From positions 248,001 to 312,000 of the forward strand of contig JAUIEJ010000001.1 in assembly GCA_030428885.1 (NCBI GenBank): a stretch of DNA of 64,000 nt. The letters run 5' to 3'. A model generated the notes under the pieces. It was not told where the DNA came from. It did no database searches and was given only the letters and a program-made list of their open reading frames with translations. The stretch comes from Gemmatimonadota bacterium (GTDB taxonomy: Bacteria; Gemmatimonadota; Gemmatimonadetes; Longimicrobiales; Gaopeijiaceae). Both the position numbers and the translations under genes were made by a program. Every line of letters begins with the position of its first letter. Positions within the stretch are counted from its first letter, which is position 1. Below are positions 1 through 10,743 of this stretch, one piece after another.

Positions 1-626
1 AGTTCCTCAAGGGCCGCGTCGTAGTCCACCTGGGGACGCCGAATGGGTTCGTCGGGGTCGACCCGCAGATCGAAGTCGCCCATCTCCCGGGCCGCTTCGG
101 CGCGGGCGTCGGTGTCGCCGATCCTCTCGGCCATGCGGTCGAGTTCGGCGAACAGGTCGTCAGCCTCGCCCAGGGACGACCGCGCATCGGTGCGCCCGGC
201 CTGAGCCGCCAGGGCGTCCCGACGGTCCCGGGCCTCCTTCACCTTGGCCATCATCTCGGCCACCTCGCCCTGGCGGAGCACGACCTCTTCGGCCAGCGCC
301 TCGGCCTTCCGATCCAGGACCTCCTTCCGCCGACGATGCCGGTCGCCGTACTCCGTGGCGACCCGGGCGGTTTCCTCGTCGTCGATCTCCCGGGCCATGG
401 CCGCTCTGCGATCGCAGGTCGCGATCTCCCGGGCCTCCCGGGCCGACTCCTCCCGGGTGCGTTCGAGCTGACTCTCCAACTCCTTGAGGCGCGCCTTGGC
501 CTCGGTCACCTCGTCGACCATGCCGGAGAGGAGGCGATCCACCGACCCCGGGATGCGGTCCCGGTTCAGTTCCTGCTGGAAGTTGTCCAGGGCTTCACGG
601 AAGGCCCTGCGTAGGTCCTCGAACAC
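1..626 (-). CDS. PspA/IM30-like coiled-coil protein, C-terminus beyond left edge
   Basis: The reverse frame is open from a GTG at 626 to the window edge (about 208 codons). The translation starts VFEDLRRAFREALDNF and is almost entirely charged heptad-like helix rich in Glu, Arg and Ala, with no membrane segment. The pattern of a short amphipathic start followed by long coiled coils (for example KEVLDRKAEALAEEVVL near residue 98) resembles the PspA/IM30 membrane-stress family. That call rests on pattern only. The gene starts 28 nt after the stop of the ECF sigma gene, so the two are probably co-transcribed. It could instead be a generic coiled-coil protein. Confidence 0.5.
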   Translation of the reverse strand, partial: MFEDLRRAFREALDNFQQELNRDRIPGSVDRLLSGMVDEVTEAKARLKELESQLERTREESAREAREIATCDRRAAMAREIDDEETARVATEYGDRHRRRKEVLDRKAEALAEEVVLRQGEVAEMMAKVKEARDRRDALAAQAGRTDARSSLGEADDLFAELDRMAERIGDTDARAEAAREMGDFDLRVDPDEPIRRPQVDYDAALEE

Positions 627-654
627 GATTCGGGATGCGCTCGCGGCGGAAGGG

Positions 655-1323
655 TCAGTTCAGGAACGGCTCGATGCGCTGGGCGAAGGAGTTACGGGCG
701 CGATGCAGCCGACTCTTCACCGTACCGAGATTCACCCCCGTGATCTCGGCGATCTCTTCGTAGCTCTTTCCCTCGAGTTCCCGGAGCCGGAAGACGAGCT
801 GATGGTGCTCGGGCAACTCCGACACCGTCTCCTCCACGAGCTGGCGCAGGTGCCGCTTGTGAAAGAGGTCGTCGGGCCGGAACGAGAAGTCCTCGAACTG
901 GAGAGGACGGTGATCGTCGTCCCAGTTGTTGGTCAACTTCTGGAAGAGCACCAGCGGACTGCGCGAACGGTTTCTGAGCTCGTTCTTCGAGAGGTTGCTG
1001 GCGATGGTGTAGACCCACGTGGAGAACTTCTTGGTCGTGTCGAAGCGATGGAGGTGCCGCGTCACCCGAATGAACGCTTCCTGCACGAGATCCTGGGCCC
1101 GATCTCCATCCCCCGTCTTCCGGGTGATGAAGTGGACGAGGCGATCCCGATAGCGACCGTACAGGGCGTGGAATGCTCCCGGACGACCCTCGAGGTGGGC
1201 CGTGACGAGTTCTTCGTCGGACAGCTCGGCCAGGGGGACCTCGTGCAACCGGGGGCTCTGCTCGACGGTGGGGAGCATGGGGTATCCTGGAATGGGGATG
1301 CTATCTGGAATCATTCTCGACAT
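655..1323 (-). CDS. ECF-type RNA polymerase sigma factor
   Basis: Region 2 is clear: a GAFHALYGRYRDRLVHFI stretch, then the -10 recognition helix DLVQEAFIRVTRHLHRFD and FSTWVYTIASNLSKNELR. Region 4 carries LPEHHQLVFRLRELEGKSYE and the helix-turn-helix around GVNLGTVKSRLHRARN. The protein is about 222 residues. It would direct RNA polymerase to a stress or envelope regulon. Start choice is uncertain: ATG at 1323 is used here, and ATG at 1278, which has AGGA six bases upstream, would give a 207-residue protein without the short N-terminal tail. No anti-sigma gene is adjacent; the downstream neighbour is a coiled-coil protein. Confidence 0.9.
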   Translation of the reverse strand: MSRMIPDSIPIPGYPMLPTVEQSPRLHEVPLAELSDEELVTAHLEGRPGAFHALYGRYRDRLVHFITRKTGDGDRAQDLVQEAFIRVTRHLHRFDTTKKFSTWVYTIASNLSKNELRNRSRSPLVLFQKLTNNWDDDHRPLQFEDFSFRPDDLFHKRHLRQLVEETVSELPEHHQLVFRLRELEGKSYEEIAEITGVNLGTVKSRLHRARNSFAQRIEPFLN

Positions 1324-1383
1324 GCCCGAAGAGTATCGCGAATTCCGGACCGATGCGCAACCCCACACGTTGACCGAAAGCGC

Positions 1384-2511
1384 TCATGTGTGCCCCGTTG
1401 GTCGTTTTTGCAGGCCGATCAACGGTCCACCTTCGGTAAATCCGACATATTCGGCCAATTCGGGCGAAGGCGAACGATTCCGGGAGAGGAGCGCCTCGTC
1501 GGCGGCCCGGTCCATTTCGGCCGTGACGTCCGCTTCGATTTCCTCCAGGATGGGCGTGGGAACGCCCTCCTCCAGGAGATACGCCTCGAAGAGTCCCACC
1601 GGATCCCGCCGTCCCCAGGTGGTGAAGAGTTCGTCGGGAAAGGTCTCCCGGGCCTCGCGCTCGTCGTGGGTGGCGTGGCCTCCCATGCGGAACGTCCGGG
1701 CCACCACCATGCCGGGGCCTTCGCCCCGCCGGCATCGATCCACGGCCAGCCGGGTGGCGGCGTAGGTGTCCAGGACGTGATTCCCGTCGGCGGTCCACGA
1801 CGCGATCCCGTAGGCCTCGGCCAGATCGCCGGGGTCGCCCCCCCCGTGCTGTTCGCGGCGGGTGCCCAGGGCCACCTGGTTGTCCTGGATGACGAAGACC
1901 ACGGGGAGTCCCAGGACCGCCGCCATGTTGGCGCCCTCGTGGAAGGCCGCCGTGCGGGTGGCCCCGTCGCCGATGAAGGTGAGGGCGACCCTCGGCTCCT
2001 CCCGACAGGAGAAGGCGAGGGCGACCCCGGCCATGACCTGGGCGTTGGTCCCCATGTGGCTGATGGGCTGAAGCACGTTGCGCCTCAGGTCGCCGATGTG
2101 GAGGTCCCGGCCCCGGGAGAGGGAATCGGAGGTGGCCAGGTACCCCCGGAAGAGATCGGCCAGGGGCACGCCCATCATGTGGAGAGCCCCGGCGTTGCGG
2201 ATCATGGGACAGACCACGTCCCGCAGGGGATCCAGGGCCGCCACGCTTCCCACGGTCACGGCCTCCTCTCCGGTGCCCAGCCACGCCTTGGAGATGACGC
2301 CGGTCTTCACCCAGCGCTTCAGTCCGATGTCGTGGAGGCGGGTGCGCAGGAGGTCGCGGTAGAGGTCCAGCAGGTCGGCCCGGCTGAGGGCCACGGCCAG
2401 GGCCAGGCGCTGGGGCTCTTCCTGGACCCGCCGCCGATACTGCCGGACCAGCTCCGGGTCGGGAGTCCAGTCCAGGTATTCGGGCGGGTCGAAAGCGGGG
2501 TAGCGGCGCAT
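1384..2511 (-). CDS. 2-oxoacid dehydrogenase E1 component, alpha subunit
   Basis: This 375-residue protein has the thiamine-diphosphate motif of E1-alpha: FIGDGATRTAAFHEGANMAA followed by VFVIQDN. It also has ISKAWLGTGEEAVTVGS and the phosphorylation-loop-like MGGHATHDE. It decarboxylates a 2-oxoacid (pyruvate or branched-chain) and hands the acyl group to an E2 lipoyl domain. No E1-beta, E2 or E3 gene lies beside it, so the partner subunits must be encoded elsewhere and the substrate cannot be fixed. ATG 2511 is chosen because the open frame upstream to 2628 is Pro/Arg-rich and unlike the family. Confidence 0.85.
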   Translation of the reverse strand: MRRYPAFDPPEYLDWTPDPELVRQYRRRVQEEPQRLALAVALSRADLLDLYRDLLRTRLHDIGLKRWVKTGVISKAWLGTGEEAVTVGSVAALDPLRDVVCPMIRNAGALHMMGVPLADLFRGYLATSDSLSRGRDLHIGDLRRNVLQPISHMGTNAQVMAGVALAFSCREEPRVALTFIGDGATRTAAFHEGANMAAVLGLPVVFVIQDNQVALGTRREQHGGGDPGDLAEAYGIASWTADGNHVLDTYAATRLAVDRCRRGEGPGMVVARTFRMGGHATHDEREARETFPDELFTTWGRRDPVGLFEAYLLEEGVPTPILEEIEADVTAEMDRAADEALLSRNRSPSPELAEYVGFTEGGPLIGLQKRPTGHT

Positions 2512-2728
2512 GCCGAAAGGTCGGCGCCCATCCCGCCCCGGGCAACGCCGGGGGGCGGACGTGCGAAGGGGCGGTGGAAGGACCGGCTGATCCAGGTGCC
2601 AACCAGCCCCCCCGGGTTGGCGACACAAGGTGCCTGACGTCTTTCACACCGCCCCTTTCCTGCAGACTACCTCCGTAGATAGCCCCGCTTCACGCTGCTG
2701 TCAGGCTCAAATCGGTACGTTTTGAAAA

Positions 2729-3475
2729 ATGGGGACTCCGGGGCGACATTACGGTCCCTTTCCCCGACTTCCACCTACGGTTCCCTTGAGCGCACCGGAC
2801 TCGTCCCGCCGCCGCGTCGCCGCGGTCTTCGGCCTCACCCTCCTGGAGGTGATTCGGGCCCAGGACCTGCCCGCGGAGATCCTCAAGGACGAGGATCCGT
2901 CGGTGACGATGCCCCGACGGCTGGGGTTGAGCGACGTGGTGGATCGACAGATCCGTCAGTACCGGGAAGCGGTGAAGAAGCGCCGGCGCATGACCGACAC
3001 CGAGGTCATGGACCTCATGCGTCTCGTCCTCCGGCGCCCCGACTCCGAGGAAGTGTTCCTCCGGGCCGGAGAGTCCCTCGCCGGCACCGACGGCCAGGGT
3101 CCCGGACGCCTGGCTCGGGCATTGCCGCCCGGCGTGTCGTTCGGTCTCGCCCGCCGCCGGACCCGGCGGCGGCTGAGGCAGCTCTTCGGCCGTCGGGTCG
3201 GAGGGTTCGCCCAGGGCCCGTTCGCCCTGGAGGGCCGCTCCCTCATCTTCTACCAGAGCGACCCCGGGGGCGACGCCTGCCACTTCGTGACCGGCCTCTG
3301 CCGGTCCATCGTCACGGCCGCGGTGGGAGACGACGCCCAGGTCGTCCACGCCCAGTGTCAGTCCCGGGGCGACGCCGCCTGCCGGTGGACTGCGACTGCA
3401 GAGGTGCGGGCGCGGGATCGGGAGCGGGACAACGTCGGAGAACTTCTCATGGGCCCCGAATTCGAAGCAGGATGA
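2729..3475 (+). CDS. V4R-like (4-vinyl reductase fold) domain protein
   Basis: The gene encodes about 248 residues. The C-terminal part (from about residue 150) has the shape of V4R sensor domains: a long helix, GGDACHFVTGLCRSIVTAA, and the terminal paired-Cys strand VVHAQCQSRGDAACRW. V4R domains bind small hydrophobic ligands or metals and usually act as sensors. The N-terminal half is helical and unrecognised. ATG 2729 has no clear ribosome site; TTG 2786 is an alternative start. It overlaps nothing and is followed 5 nt later by the peroxiredoxin gene, which suggests co-transcription. Confidence 0.5.
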   Translation: MGTPGRHYGPFPRLPPTVPLSAPDSSRRRVAAVFGLTLLEVIRAQDLPAEILKDEDPSVTMPRRLGLSDVVDRQIRQYREAVKKRRRMTDTEVMDLMRLVLRRPDSEEVFLRAGESLAGTDGQGPGRLARALPPGVSFGLARRRTRRRLRQLFGRRVGGFAQGPFALEGRSLIFYQSDPGGDACHFVTGLCRSIVTAAVGDDAQVVHAQCQSRGDAACRWTATAEVRARDRERDNVGELLMGPEFEAG

Positions 3476-3480
3476 CCAGA

Positions 3481-3933
3481 ATGATCGCCACCGGAGACCC
3501 GGCTCCCGACTTCAGCCTTTCCGCCGACGACGGCACCACGCGCTCGCTGGGAGACTTCGCGGGACGTCGGCTCGTGGTCTACTTCTACCCGAAGGACGAC
3601 ACCTCGGGCTGCACCGCCCAGGCGTGCGAACTCCGAGACGACCTCCCGGCCTTCTCGGCCCTGGGCGTGGACGTGGTGGGGGTGTCTCCCGACTCCGTGG
3701 AGTCCCACGTGAAGTTCAAGGAGAAGTACGACCTGAACTTCCCCCTCCTGGCCGACGTGGACCGGACCATGGCCGAAGCCTACGGCGTGTGGCAGGAGAA
3801 GACGCCGTACGTCCGCAGCACCTTTCTCATCGACGGCGACGGCGTGATCGAGAAGGCGTGGCGGAACGTGAAGGCCCGGGGCCACGCCGCCATGCTCCAG
3901 GCCTATCTCGGGGGCGACGCGGCGTCGGACTGA
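3481..3933 (+). CDS. bcp: BCP-type thiol peroxidase (peroxiredoxin Q)
   Basis: This is a 150-residue AhpC/TSA-fold protein, a normal size for BCP. The peroxidatic Cys44 lies in YPKDDTSGCTAQACELRD, and Cys49 five residues later is the usual resolving Cys of the atypical 2-Cys subclass. It reduces hydrogen peroxide and organic hydroperoxides with thioredoxin. ATG 3481 has AGGA eight bases upstream; ATG 3472, overlapping the previous stop, would add three residues. The 3' end runs 31 nt into the end of the convergent CoA-binding gene. Confidence 0.93.
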   Translation: MIATGDPAPDFSLSADDGTTRSLGDFAGRRLVVYFYPKDDTSGCTAQACELRDDLPAFSALGVDVVGVSPDSVESHVKFKEKYDLNFPLLADVDRTMAEAYGVWQEKTPYVRSTFLIDGDGVIEKAWRNVKARGHAAMLQAYLGGDAASD

Positions 3934-4442
3934 CCGCCGGGCTGCCGCTCTCCCGCGCGGCGGAGAGTGTCCCCGAAGGCCCGATGCACTTTGTAGATGC
4001 ACAGATCCTGGACGACGGTGAGGCCCCGCTCCCGGGCCTCCCGGGCCGCCTCGTCGTTCCGGATCCCCTCCTGGAGCCAGATGTAGGGCCGTTCCGGGCG
4101 GGTCATGGCGGCTCGTACGACGGCTCCCGCCTCGTCCGAAGGCCGGAAGACGAGCACCATGTCCACGGCCTCGTCGACGTCGGCGAGGGTTTTCCGGGCC
4201 GTCTTGCCCAGGATCCGGTCGGCGGAGGGGTTGACCGGAATGATCTCGGCGCCCTTGGCGGCCAGGTACGACGGGATCCGGCGCGCCGGCTTCGACGGAT
4301 CCCGGGAGATGCCGACCACGGCGATGCGGAGGGTGTCGCGGACGATCCGGTGCACGGTGTCGAGGTCCGGATTGTCCGGATCGGAGCTGGCGGAGATCAC
4401 GGCTTCCAGGGCCGCGCGGTCGAAGATCTCGTTGGAATCCAT
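3903..4442 (-). CDS. CoA-binding (Rossmann) domain protein, YccU type
   Basis: This 179-residue protein has a single CoA-binding domain. IAVVGISRDPSKPARRIPSY is the nucleotide-binding turn, followed by GAEIIPVNPSADRILG, VDMVLVFRPSDEAGAVV and YIWLQEGIRNDEAAREARE. It resembles the stand-alone YccU family, whose role is unknown, rather than a complete ADP-forming acyl-CoA synthetase. The last ten codons overlap the convergent bcp gene on the other strand. An N-terminal extension of the open frame upstream of ATG 4442 does not resemble the family. Confidence 0.85.
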   Translation of the reverse strand: MDSNEIFDRAALEAVISASSDPDNPDLDTVHRIVRDTLRIAVVGISRDPSKPARRIPSYLAAKGAEIIPVNPSADRILGKTARKTLADVDEAVDMVLVFRPSDEAGAVVRAAMTRPERPYIWLQEGIRNDEAAREARERGLTVVQDLCIYKVHRAFGDTLRRAGERQPGGQSDAASPPR

Positions 4443-4608
4443 GGCCGGTGGGGTTCGGCACGTCGCCGGAGCGCTTCTCCGGCGGGGGTCGTGGAGCCAC
4501 AACGTATTGCACGACCGCCGCCGCGTCATCAAGATCCGTTGCCCGGGCCCCGGCGGTCGTTGGAACCGACCGCCCTCGGCCCCGCACCCACGCCATTCGT
4601 GAGGCTTC

Positions 4609-5460
4609 ATGACCGTCCCGGTGTTCGTCGCCGTCCTGCTGGCTATCGTGGCGCTCGGTCTCGGCTGGTTCCTGGGGTCGCGACGGGAGGCGCCCGTGCC
4701 GCCGCCCCCGCCCGACCCCTACGCGCCGGCGCTGGACCGCCTGTCCACCTCCCTGCGCCGGGGTGAGATCGGGACCGGCGCGGTGGGGGAACCGGCGCCG
4801 GTGTCGGCGCTGCGCCGGGCCATGGAGACGGGGTGGATTCCGGCGGATCAGTCCCGGGAGGAAGCGCTGCGGCAGGCCCTCGGCCGCATCGCGGCGTTCC
4901 TTTCGGGCGCCGTGGAGGAACCCCTCACCCAGGTGCGGGACGGCGACGCCGAGCTCCTCCGGGAGGGAGTGGACCGGGCGCTGGGTGGGCTCAAGGACCT
5001 GGAGTTCTTTCTCCGGGACCCCCTGACGCCCGACGAAACCCACAATCTGGTGCCCCTGCTCCAGCAGGTGACCCGGGAGTTCATCTCGGACTGGGAAACG
5101 GGGGTGCGATTCGCCGCGCCGGCCTTTCCGGTCCGCGCCCACATCCACAAGGGCACCTTCCTCGACGCCGTCTACCTCCTGCTCCACAACGCCGGCCATT
5201 TCGGGGACGGGGAGACGGTGGACGTCACGGTGGAGTCCGAGGGCGCCGACGCCCGGGTCACCATCCGCGACCGTGGCGCCGGGTTCACCGACGAGGCGCT
5301 GGAGCGCGCGCGGGACCTCTTCTACACCACCCGGCCGGGGGCCCTGGGTCTGGGACTCCCCTTCGCCCGGAAGATCGCCGAGAGCTTCGGCGGGCATCTC
5401 GAGCTGAAGAACCACCCCGAGGGAGGGGCGGTGGTCACGATGGTGTTGCCCGGGGCCTGA
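4609..5460 (+). CDS. Membrane-anchored HATPase (histidine-kinase-like) protein
   Basis: The gene encodes 283 residues with one N-terminal transmembrane helix (residues 3-23), a proline linker, a helical region, and a GHKL ATPase domain from about residue 180. N-box YLLLHNAGHFG, G1 box IRDRGAGFTDE, F-box FYTTRPG and G2 box LGLGLPFARKIAESFGG are visible. I do not see a canonical DHp H-box with a phosphoaccepting His, so it may be a kinase with an unusual dimerisation domain or act in trans. No response regulator is adjacent. Its end overlaps the convergent EamA gene by 26 nt. Confidence 0.75.
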   Translation: MTVPVFVAVLLAIVALGLGWFLGSRREAPVPPPPPDPYAPALDRLSTSLRRGEIGTGAVGEPAPVSALRRAMETGWIPADQSREEALRQALGRIAAFLSGAVEEPLTQVRDGDAELLREGVDRALGGLKDLEFFLRDPLTPDETHNLVPLLQQVTREFISDWETGVRFAAPAFPVRAHIHKGTFLDAVYLLLHNAGHFGDGETVDVTVESEGADARVTIRDRGAGFTDEALERARDLFYTTRPGALGLGLPFARKIAESFGGHLELKNHPEGGAVVTMVLPGA

Positions 5461-6373
5461 TCCGGGCCCCACCCAGGGAGGCTCCGGCGACACCGGCCAC
5501 CACGAGGCACAGGCCGGCCCACCCCAGCGGCGTGAGGTGCTGGTTCAGGACCAGGCCGGCCAGGGTCGCCGCCACCACGGGCTCGATGGTGGCCGTCACC
5601 GATGCCCGTGCCGCCGGAATGCGTCGCAGCGCGTCGTAGAAGATCACCACGGCCAGGGCCACGGTGAGCAGCCCGTAGGCCACCACGAGGCCCCAGGAGC
5701 CGGGGTCGGCGGGCCAGGCCACCGGTCCCCATCCCGCCGGCAGCACCACCGCCAGGACCAGGGTCGCTCCCACGTAGGAGTGGAGCACCGTGGTGAGGGG
5801 CGGCCAGCGTCGTCCCCCCCATCGACCGAAGAGGGTGTAGCCGGCGTACCCTGCCGCCGTGGTGAGGCCCCAGGCCAGCCCGCCGGCGGTGATGGATACG
5901 TCGGCCCCACGGGCCCCGCCCACCACGGCCCAGACCCCGGTCATGGCCACCACGCCCCAGCCGACCTGACGGAGGGTGGGGGATTCTCCCAGGATGGGTC
6001 GGCCGGCGATCATGACCAGGAGGGGGGCCATGTAGAGCATGCCCACGGTGGCCGGTACGCCCACGGCCTCGGTGGACATCTGGTAGGCGAGCTGGAAGAG
6101 GGCCGTGACCCCGCCTCCGATCCCCCACAGCACCAGGGCGTCGCGGCCCCCGGGCCAGAGGGCGCCCCGGTCCCGGACCACGGCCCAGAGCAGGAGGAAC
6201 GCCGTGGCCGCCAAGGGTCGGAGGAGGGCCACGTCCAGGGGGCCCACACCCCGGCGGAAGAGCAGCACCGAGAAGATCCCCGACGTCCCCCACAGGGCGG
6301 CGGCGCCCAGGACCTCGGCCGTACCGATCAGATCGTCCCGACCCGGCGACCCGTCGACGGCCGGCCCGGTCAC
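5435..6373 (-). CDS. EamA/DMT-family transporter
   Basis: This 312-residue integral membrane protein has about ten hydrophobic helices in two EamA repeats. The first starts LGAAALWGTSGIFSVLLF and the second begins near GLAWGLTTAAGYAGYTLFG; the end of the second repeat carries the typical SVTATIEPVVAATLAGLVL. The family exports metabolites or amino acids; the substrate is unknown. The GTG start at 6373 overlaps the DUF420 stop in a GTGA junction, so it is the last gene of a ctaA-DUF420-eamA transcript. Confidence 0.88.
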   Translation of the reverse strand: MTGPAVDGSPGRDDLIGTAEVLGAAALWGTSGIFSVLLFRRGVGPLDVALLRPLAATAFLLLWAVVRDRGALWPGGRDALVLWGIGGGVTALFQLAYQMSTEAVGVPATVGMLYMAPLLVMIAGRPILGESPTLRQVGWGVVAMTGVWAVVGGARGADVSITAGGLAWGLTTAAGYAGYTLFGRWGGRRWPPLTTVLHSYVGATLVLAVVLPAGWGPVAWPADPGSWGLVVAYGLLTVALAVVIFYDALRRIPAARASVTATIEPVVAATLAGLVLNQHLTPLGWAGLCLVVAGVAGASLGGARIRPRATPS

Positions 6374-6807
6374 CGGTAGCCGTACACGTGGTAGAGCAGC
6401 ACGTAGACCACGATCCCGGTGACGGACACGTAGAGCCAGACCGGATACGCCCACCGGGCGAGGCGGCGGTGTTCGGCGAATCGTTCCCGGGAGGCCAGGA
6501 AGAGGAGACGCAGCACCAGGGGCACCACCACCACCGCCAGCACCATGTGGGTGAGGAGGATGGTGAGGTACACGGTGCGGGCGAGACCCTCGCCGGCGAA
6601 CTCGTGGGACCCGGTGAGCCCGAACCGGATCAGGTAGAACACCAGGAAGAGGGCCGACGCCGTGACGGCCCCCACCATGGCCTTGCGGTGGGCGTCGATG
6701 CGCCGGGCCCGGATGAAGGCGAACCCCGCCAGGAGGAAGAGGGTGCTGGTGGCGTTCAGGGTGGCGTTCACCGGCGCCAGGGCGTCGCCCAGGGCCTGGG
6801 CGTCCAT
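6370..6807 (-). CDS. DUF420 (CtaM/YozB-like) membrane protein
   Basis: This 145-residue protein has four membrane helices. It begins MDAQALGDALAPVNATLNAT and carries HRKAMVGAVTASALFLVFYL and THMVLAVVVVPLVLRLLF. The positions of the helix histidines (HRKAM, SHEF, THM, HRRLARWAYPVW) match DUF420. Members such as CtaM are needed for maturation of haem-A-containing oxidases. Its start codon overlaps the ctaA stop by one base, which agrees with a joint role in haem A/oxidase assembly. Confidence 0.85.
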   Translation of the reverse strand: MDAQALGDALAPVNATLNATSTLFLLAGFAFIRARRIDAHRKAMVGAVTASALFLVFYLIRFGLTGSHEFAGEGLARTVYLTILLTHMVLAVVVVPLVLRLLFLASRERFAEHRRLARWAYPVWLYVSVTGIVVYVLLYHVYGYR

Positions 6808-7757
6808 CAGGCCACCCCGGCCACGTGGGGTCCGGCGGCGGTCCGACCGGGTCCGCCTGGAGCGTCGGCTCGGGTGAGGTGCCCCCGAGCCGCGAGGTGC
6901 ACCAGGAGCGCCAGGAGAGCGGCGGCGCCCAGGGTGTGGAGGGAGACGGGGAGCACGTCCAGGATGCTCAGCACCGAGACGACGCCCAGGGTGAACTGGG
7001 CCGCCACCAGGGCCACGGCTCCCGCCGCCCACCGACGCAGGCCCGGGCCGGCGCCGGCCCGCACCAGCGCCACCGCCAGGCCCACCACGGCCAGGGTGGC
7101 CAGGACGCCCACGACCCGGTGGGTGAAGTGGATGGCCACGAAGTGGGTGTCCATGGGGGGCACCCACTGCCCCAGGCAGGTGGGGAAGTCGGGGCAGCCC
7201 ATGCCCGAGTCGGTGTGGCGGACCACCGCCCCCAGCACGCTCTGGACGAAGACCAGTGCCGCCGCTCCCCCGCCCCACTGTCGGAGCACCCGGGCGACCT
7301 GCGGGGAGGGTGCGGGCTCGGTGGTTCTCCGGGGCGAGGCGGCGGTGGCCAGCACCACCGCCAGGGCCAGGAAGCCGAACGCCAGGGCCAGGTGGGTGGT
7401 GGAGACGGCGTCGGGCAGGCGGTAGATCACCGTCAGCCCCCCGAAGACCGCCTGGACCAGGAGCAGGACCACCCCGGCCACCGACGCCCGGGTCATCCAG
7501 CGCCGGTCCCCGGCCTCCCGGAACGCCAGCCAGGTGGCTCCGGCGAAGATCAGGATCAGCCCTCCGGCCACCAGACGGTGCAGGTGTTCCCAGAACACGC
7601 CGCCCACCATCTCGGGCATCATGGTGCCGAAGCAGGTGGGCCAGTCGGGACAGGCGAGAGACGACTCGGTGGCGTGGACCACGCTGCCCAGGAACAGCAG
7701 CGCGAGGGTCCAGGCCACGACGACGGCGAGAGCGCGGAAGAGATGGGGGCGGGGCAT
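6807..7757 (-). CDS. ctaA: Haem A synthase (COX15/CtaA)
   Basis: This is a 316-residue, eight-helix membrane protein that oxidises haem O to haem A for cytochrome c oxidases. The family's axial histidines are present in both halves (HRLVAGG and HLALAF; FTHRVVG and HTLGAAALL). Each half also has a periplasmic Cys pair, CPDWPTC (C36/C42) and CPDFPTC, as in Bacillus-type CtaA. It is the first gene of a three-gene minus-strand unit. It is divergent from the ABC exporter gene across 67 bp that must hold both promoters. Confidence 0.94.
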   Translation of the reverse strand: MPRPHLFRALAVVVAWTLALLFLGSVVHATESSLACPDWPTCFGTMMPEMVGGVFWEHLHRLVAGGLILIFAGATWLAFREAGDRRWMTRASVAGVVLLLVQAVFGGLTVIYRLPDAVSTTHLALAFGFLALAVVLATAASPRRTTEPAPSPQVARVLRQWGGGAAALVFVQSVLGAVVRHTDSGMGCPDFPTCLGQWVPPMDTHFVAIHFTHRVVGVLATLAVVGLAVALVRAGAGPGLRRWAAGAVALVAAQFTLGVVSVLSILDVLPVSLHTLGAAALLALLVHLAARGHLTRADAPGGPGRTAAGPHVAGVA

Positions 7758-7824
7758 GGCTCGTTCGGTGGATGGGAGAGCCGTATGTTACTCCCCGTCG
7801 CACCCCACGTTTCAACCCCCGGCC

Positions 7825-9623
<1,799 letters not shown>

Positions 9624-9627
<4 letters not shown>

Positions 9628-10742
9628 GTCCGCTCAACCCACTGGACCCCCTCCATCCGTTCAAGACCCTGAAGGTCGTGGGTCGGTTCGTCCGTCGGCA
9701 GGTGAAGCGGTCGGGGTCGGCGCCCGGTACGCTGGTCCACACGGGCGAGAAGAAGATGGAAGCGACCCGGATCCGCTTCCTGGACTACGACGACGAGGCG
9801 CTCCGGGAAGAGGAGGTGCCCGACCTGTCGACGGTCCTGCCTCTGCGGGACTCGGCCACGGTGAGCTGGATCAACTTCGACGGCCTCCACGATCTGGACC
9901 TCATCGGGTCGGTGGGGGAGCACTTCGGGCTCCACCCCCTGGTCCTGGAAGACCTGGTCCACGTGGGACAGCGGCCCAAGGAGGAGGAATACGAGGGGTA
10001 CGACTACGTGGTGCTCCCCATGCTCACCTGGGACGAGGAGGGGGGCATGGTCCGGGACGAGCAGCTCTCCCTGATCCTGGGTCCCCGGTGGATTCTCACC
10101 TTCCAGGAGCGGGTGGGCGACGTCTTCGAGCCGGTGCGGGAGCGGCTCCGGGCCGCCAAGGGACGCATCCGGAGCCGGGGCACGGACTACCTGGCCTACG
10201 CCCTCATGGACGCGGTGGTGGATCGGTACTTCGAGGTGCTGGAGCGGGTGGGCGACCGCACCGAGGAACTGGAACTCGAGGTCCTGGACGACCCCACGCC
10301 CGACTCCATGGCGAAGCTCCACCACCTGAAGCGGGAGCTCGTGGTGCTCCGGCGCTCGGTGTGGCCGGTGCGCGACGTGTTGAACGGTCTGCTCCGGGCC
10401 GAGTCGGCCATGATCCAGGACGAGACGCGGGTGTTTCTCCGGGACGTCTACGACCACACCGTCCAGATCATCGAGACCGTGGAGGCGCTCCGGGACGTGG
10501 TGTCCGGCGCCATCGACCTCTACCTCTCCAACGTGTCGAACCGCACCAACGAGGTGATGAAGGTGCTCACCATCATGGCGAGCATCTTCATTCCCCTGAC
10601 GTTCATGGCCGGAATCTACGGCATGAACTTCACCCACATGCCCGAGCTTGCCGTGCCGTGGGCGTATCCGGCCCTGTGGGTGGCCATGCTCCTGGTGGCC
10701 GGGAGCATGGTGGCCTGGTTCCGCCGCAAGGGGTGGCTGTAG
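9624..10742 (+). CDS. corA: CorA-type magnesium/cobalt channel
   Basis: This 372-residue protein has a long acidic cytoplasmic funnel and two C-terminal helices (from about residue 312). The selectivity motif YGMNF sits just after the first helix (IMASIFIPLTFMAGIYGMNF). It forms a pentameric Mg2+ channel in the inner membrane. The first 44 residues (LNPLDPLHPFKTLKVVG...) are an extension before the conserved domain. GTG 9624 overlaps the upstream TGA (GTGA), and there is no spacer to the convergent acyl-CoA dehydrogenase stop at 10744. Confidence 0.93.
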
Positions 10743-10743
10743 C

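Noticed and set aside
1301-2647. Long open frames antisense to the E1-alpha gene (both strands)
   Set aside because: Arg/Pro/Gly-rich translations without family motifs; in DNA this GC-rich, antisense frames stay open by chance.
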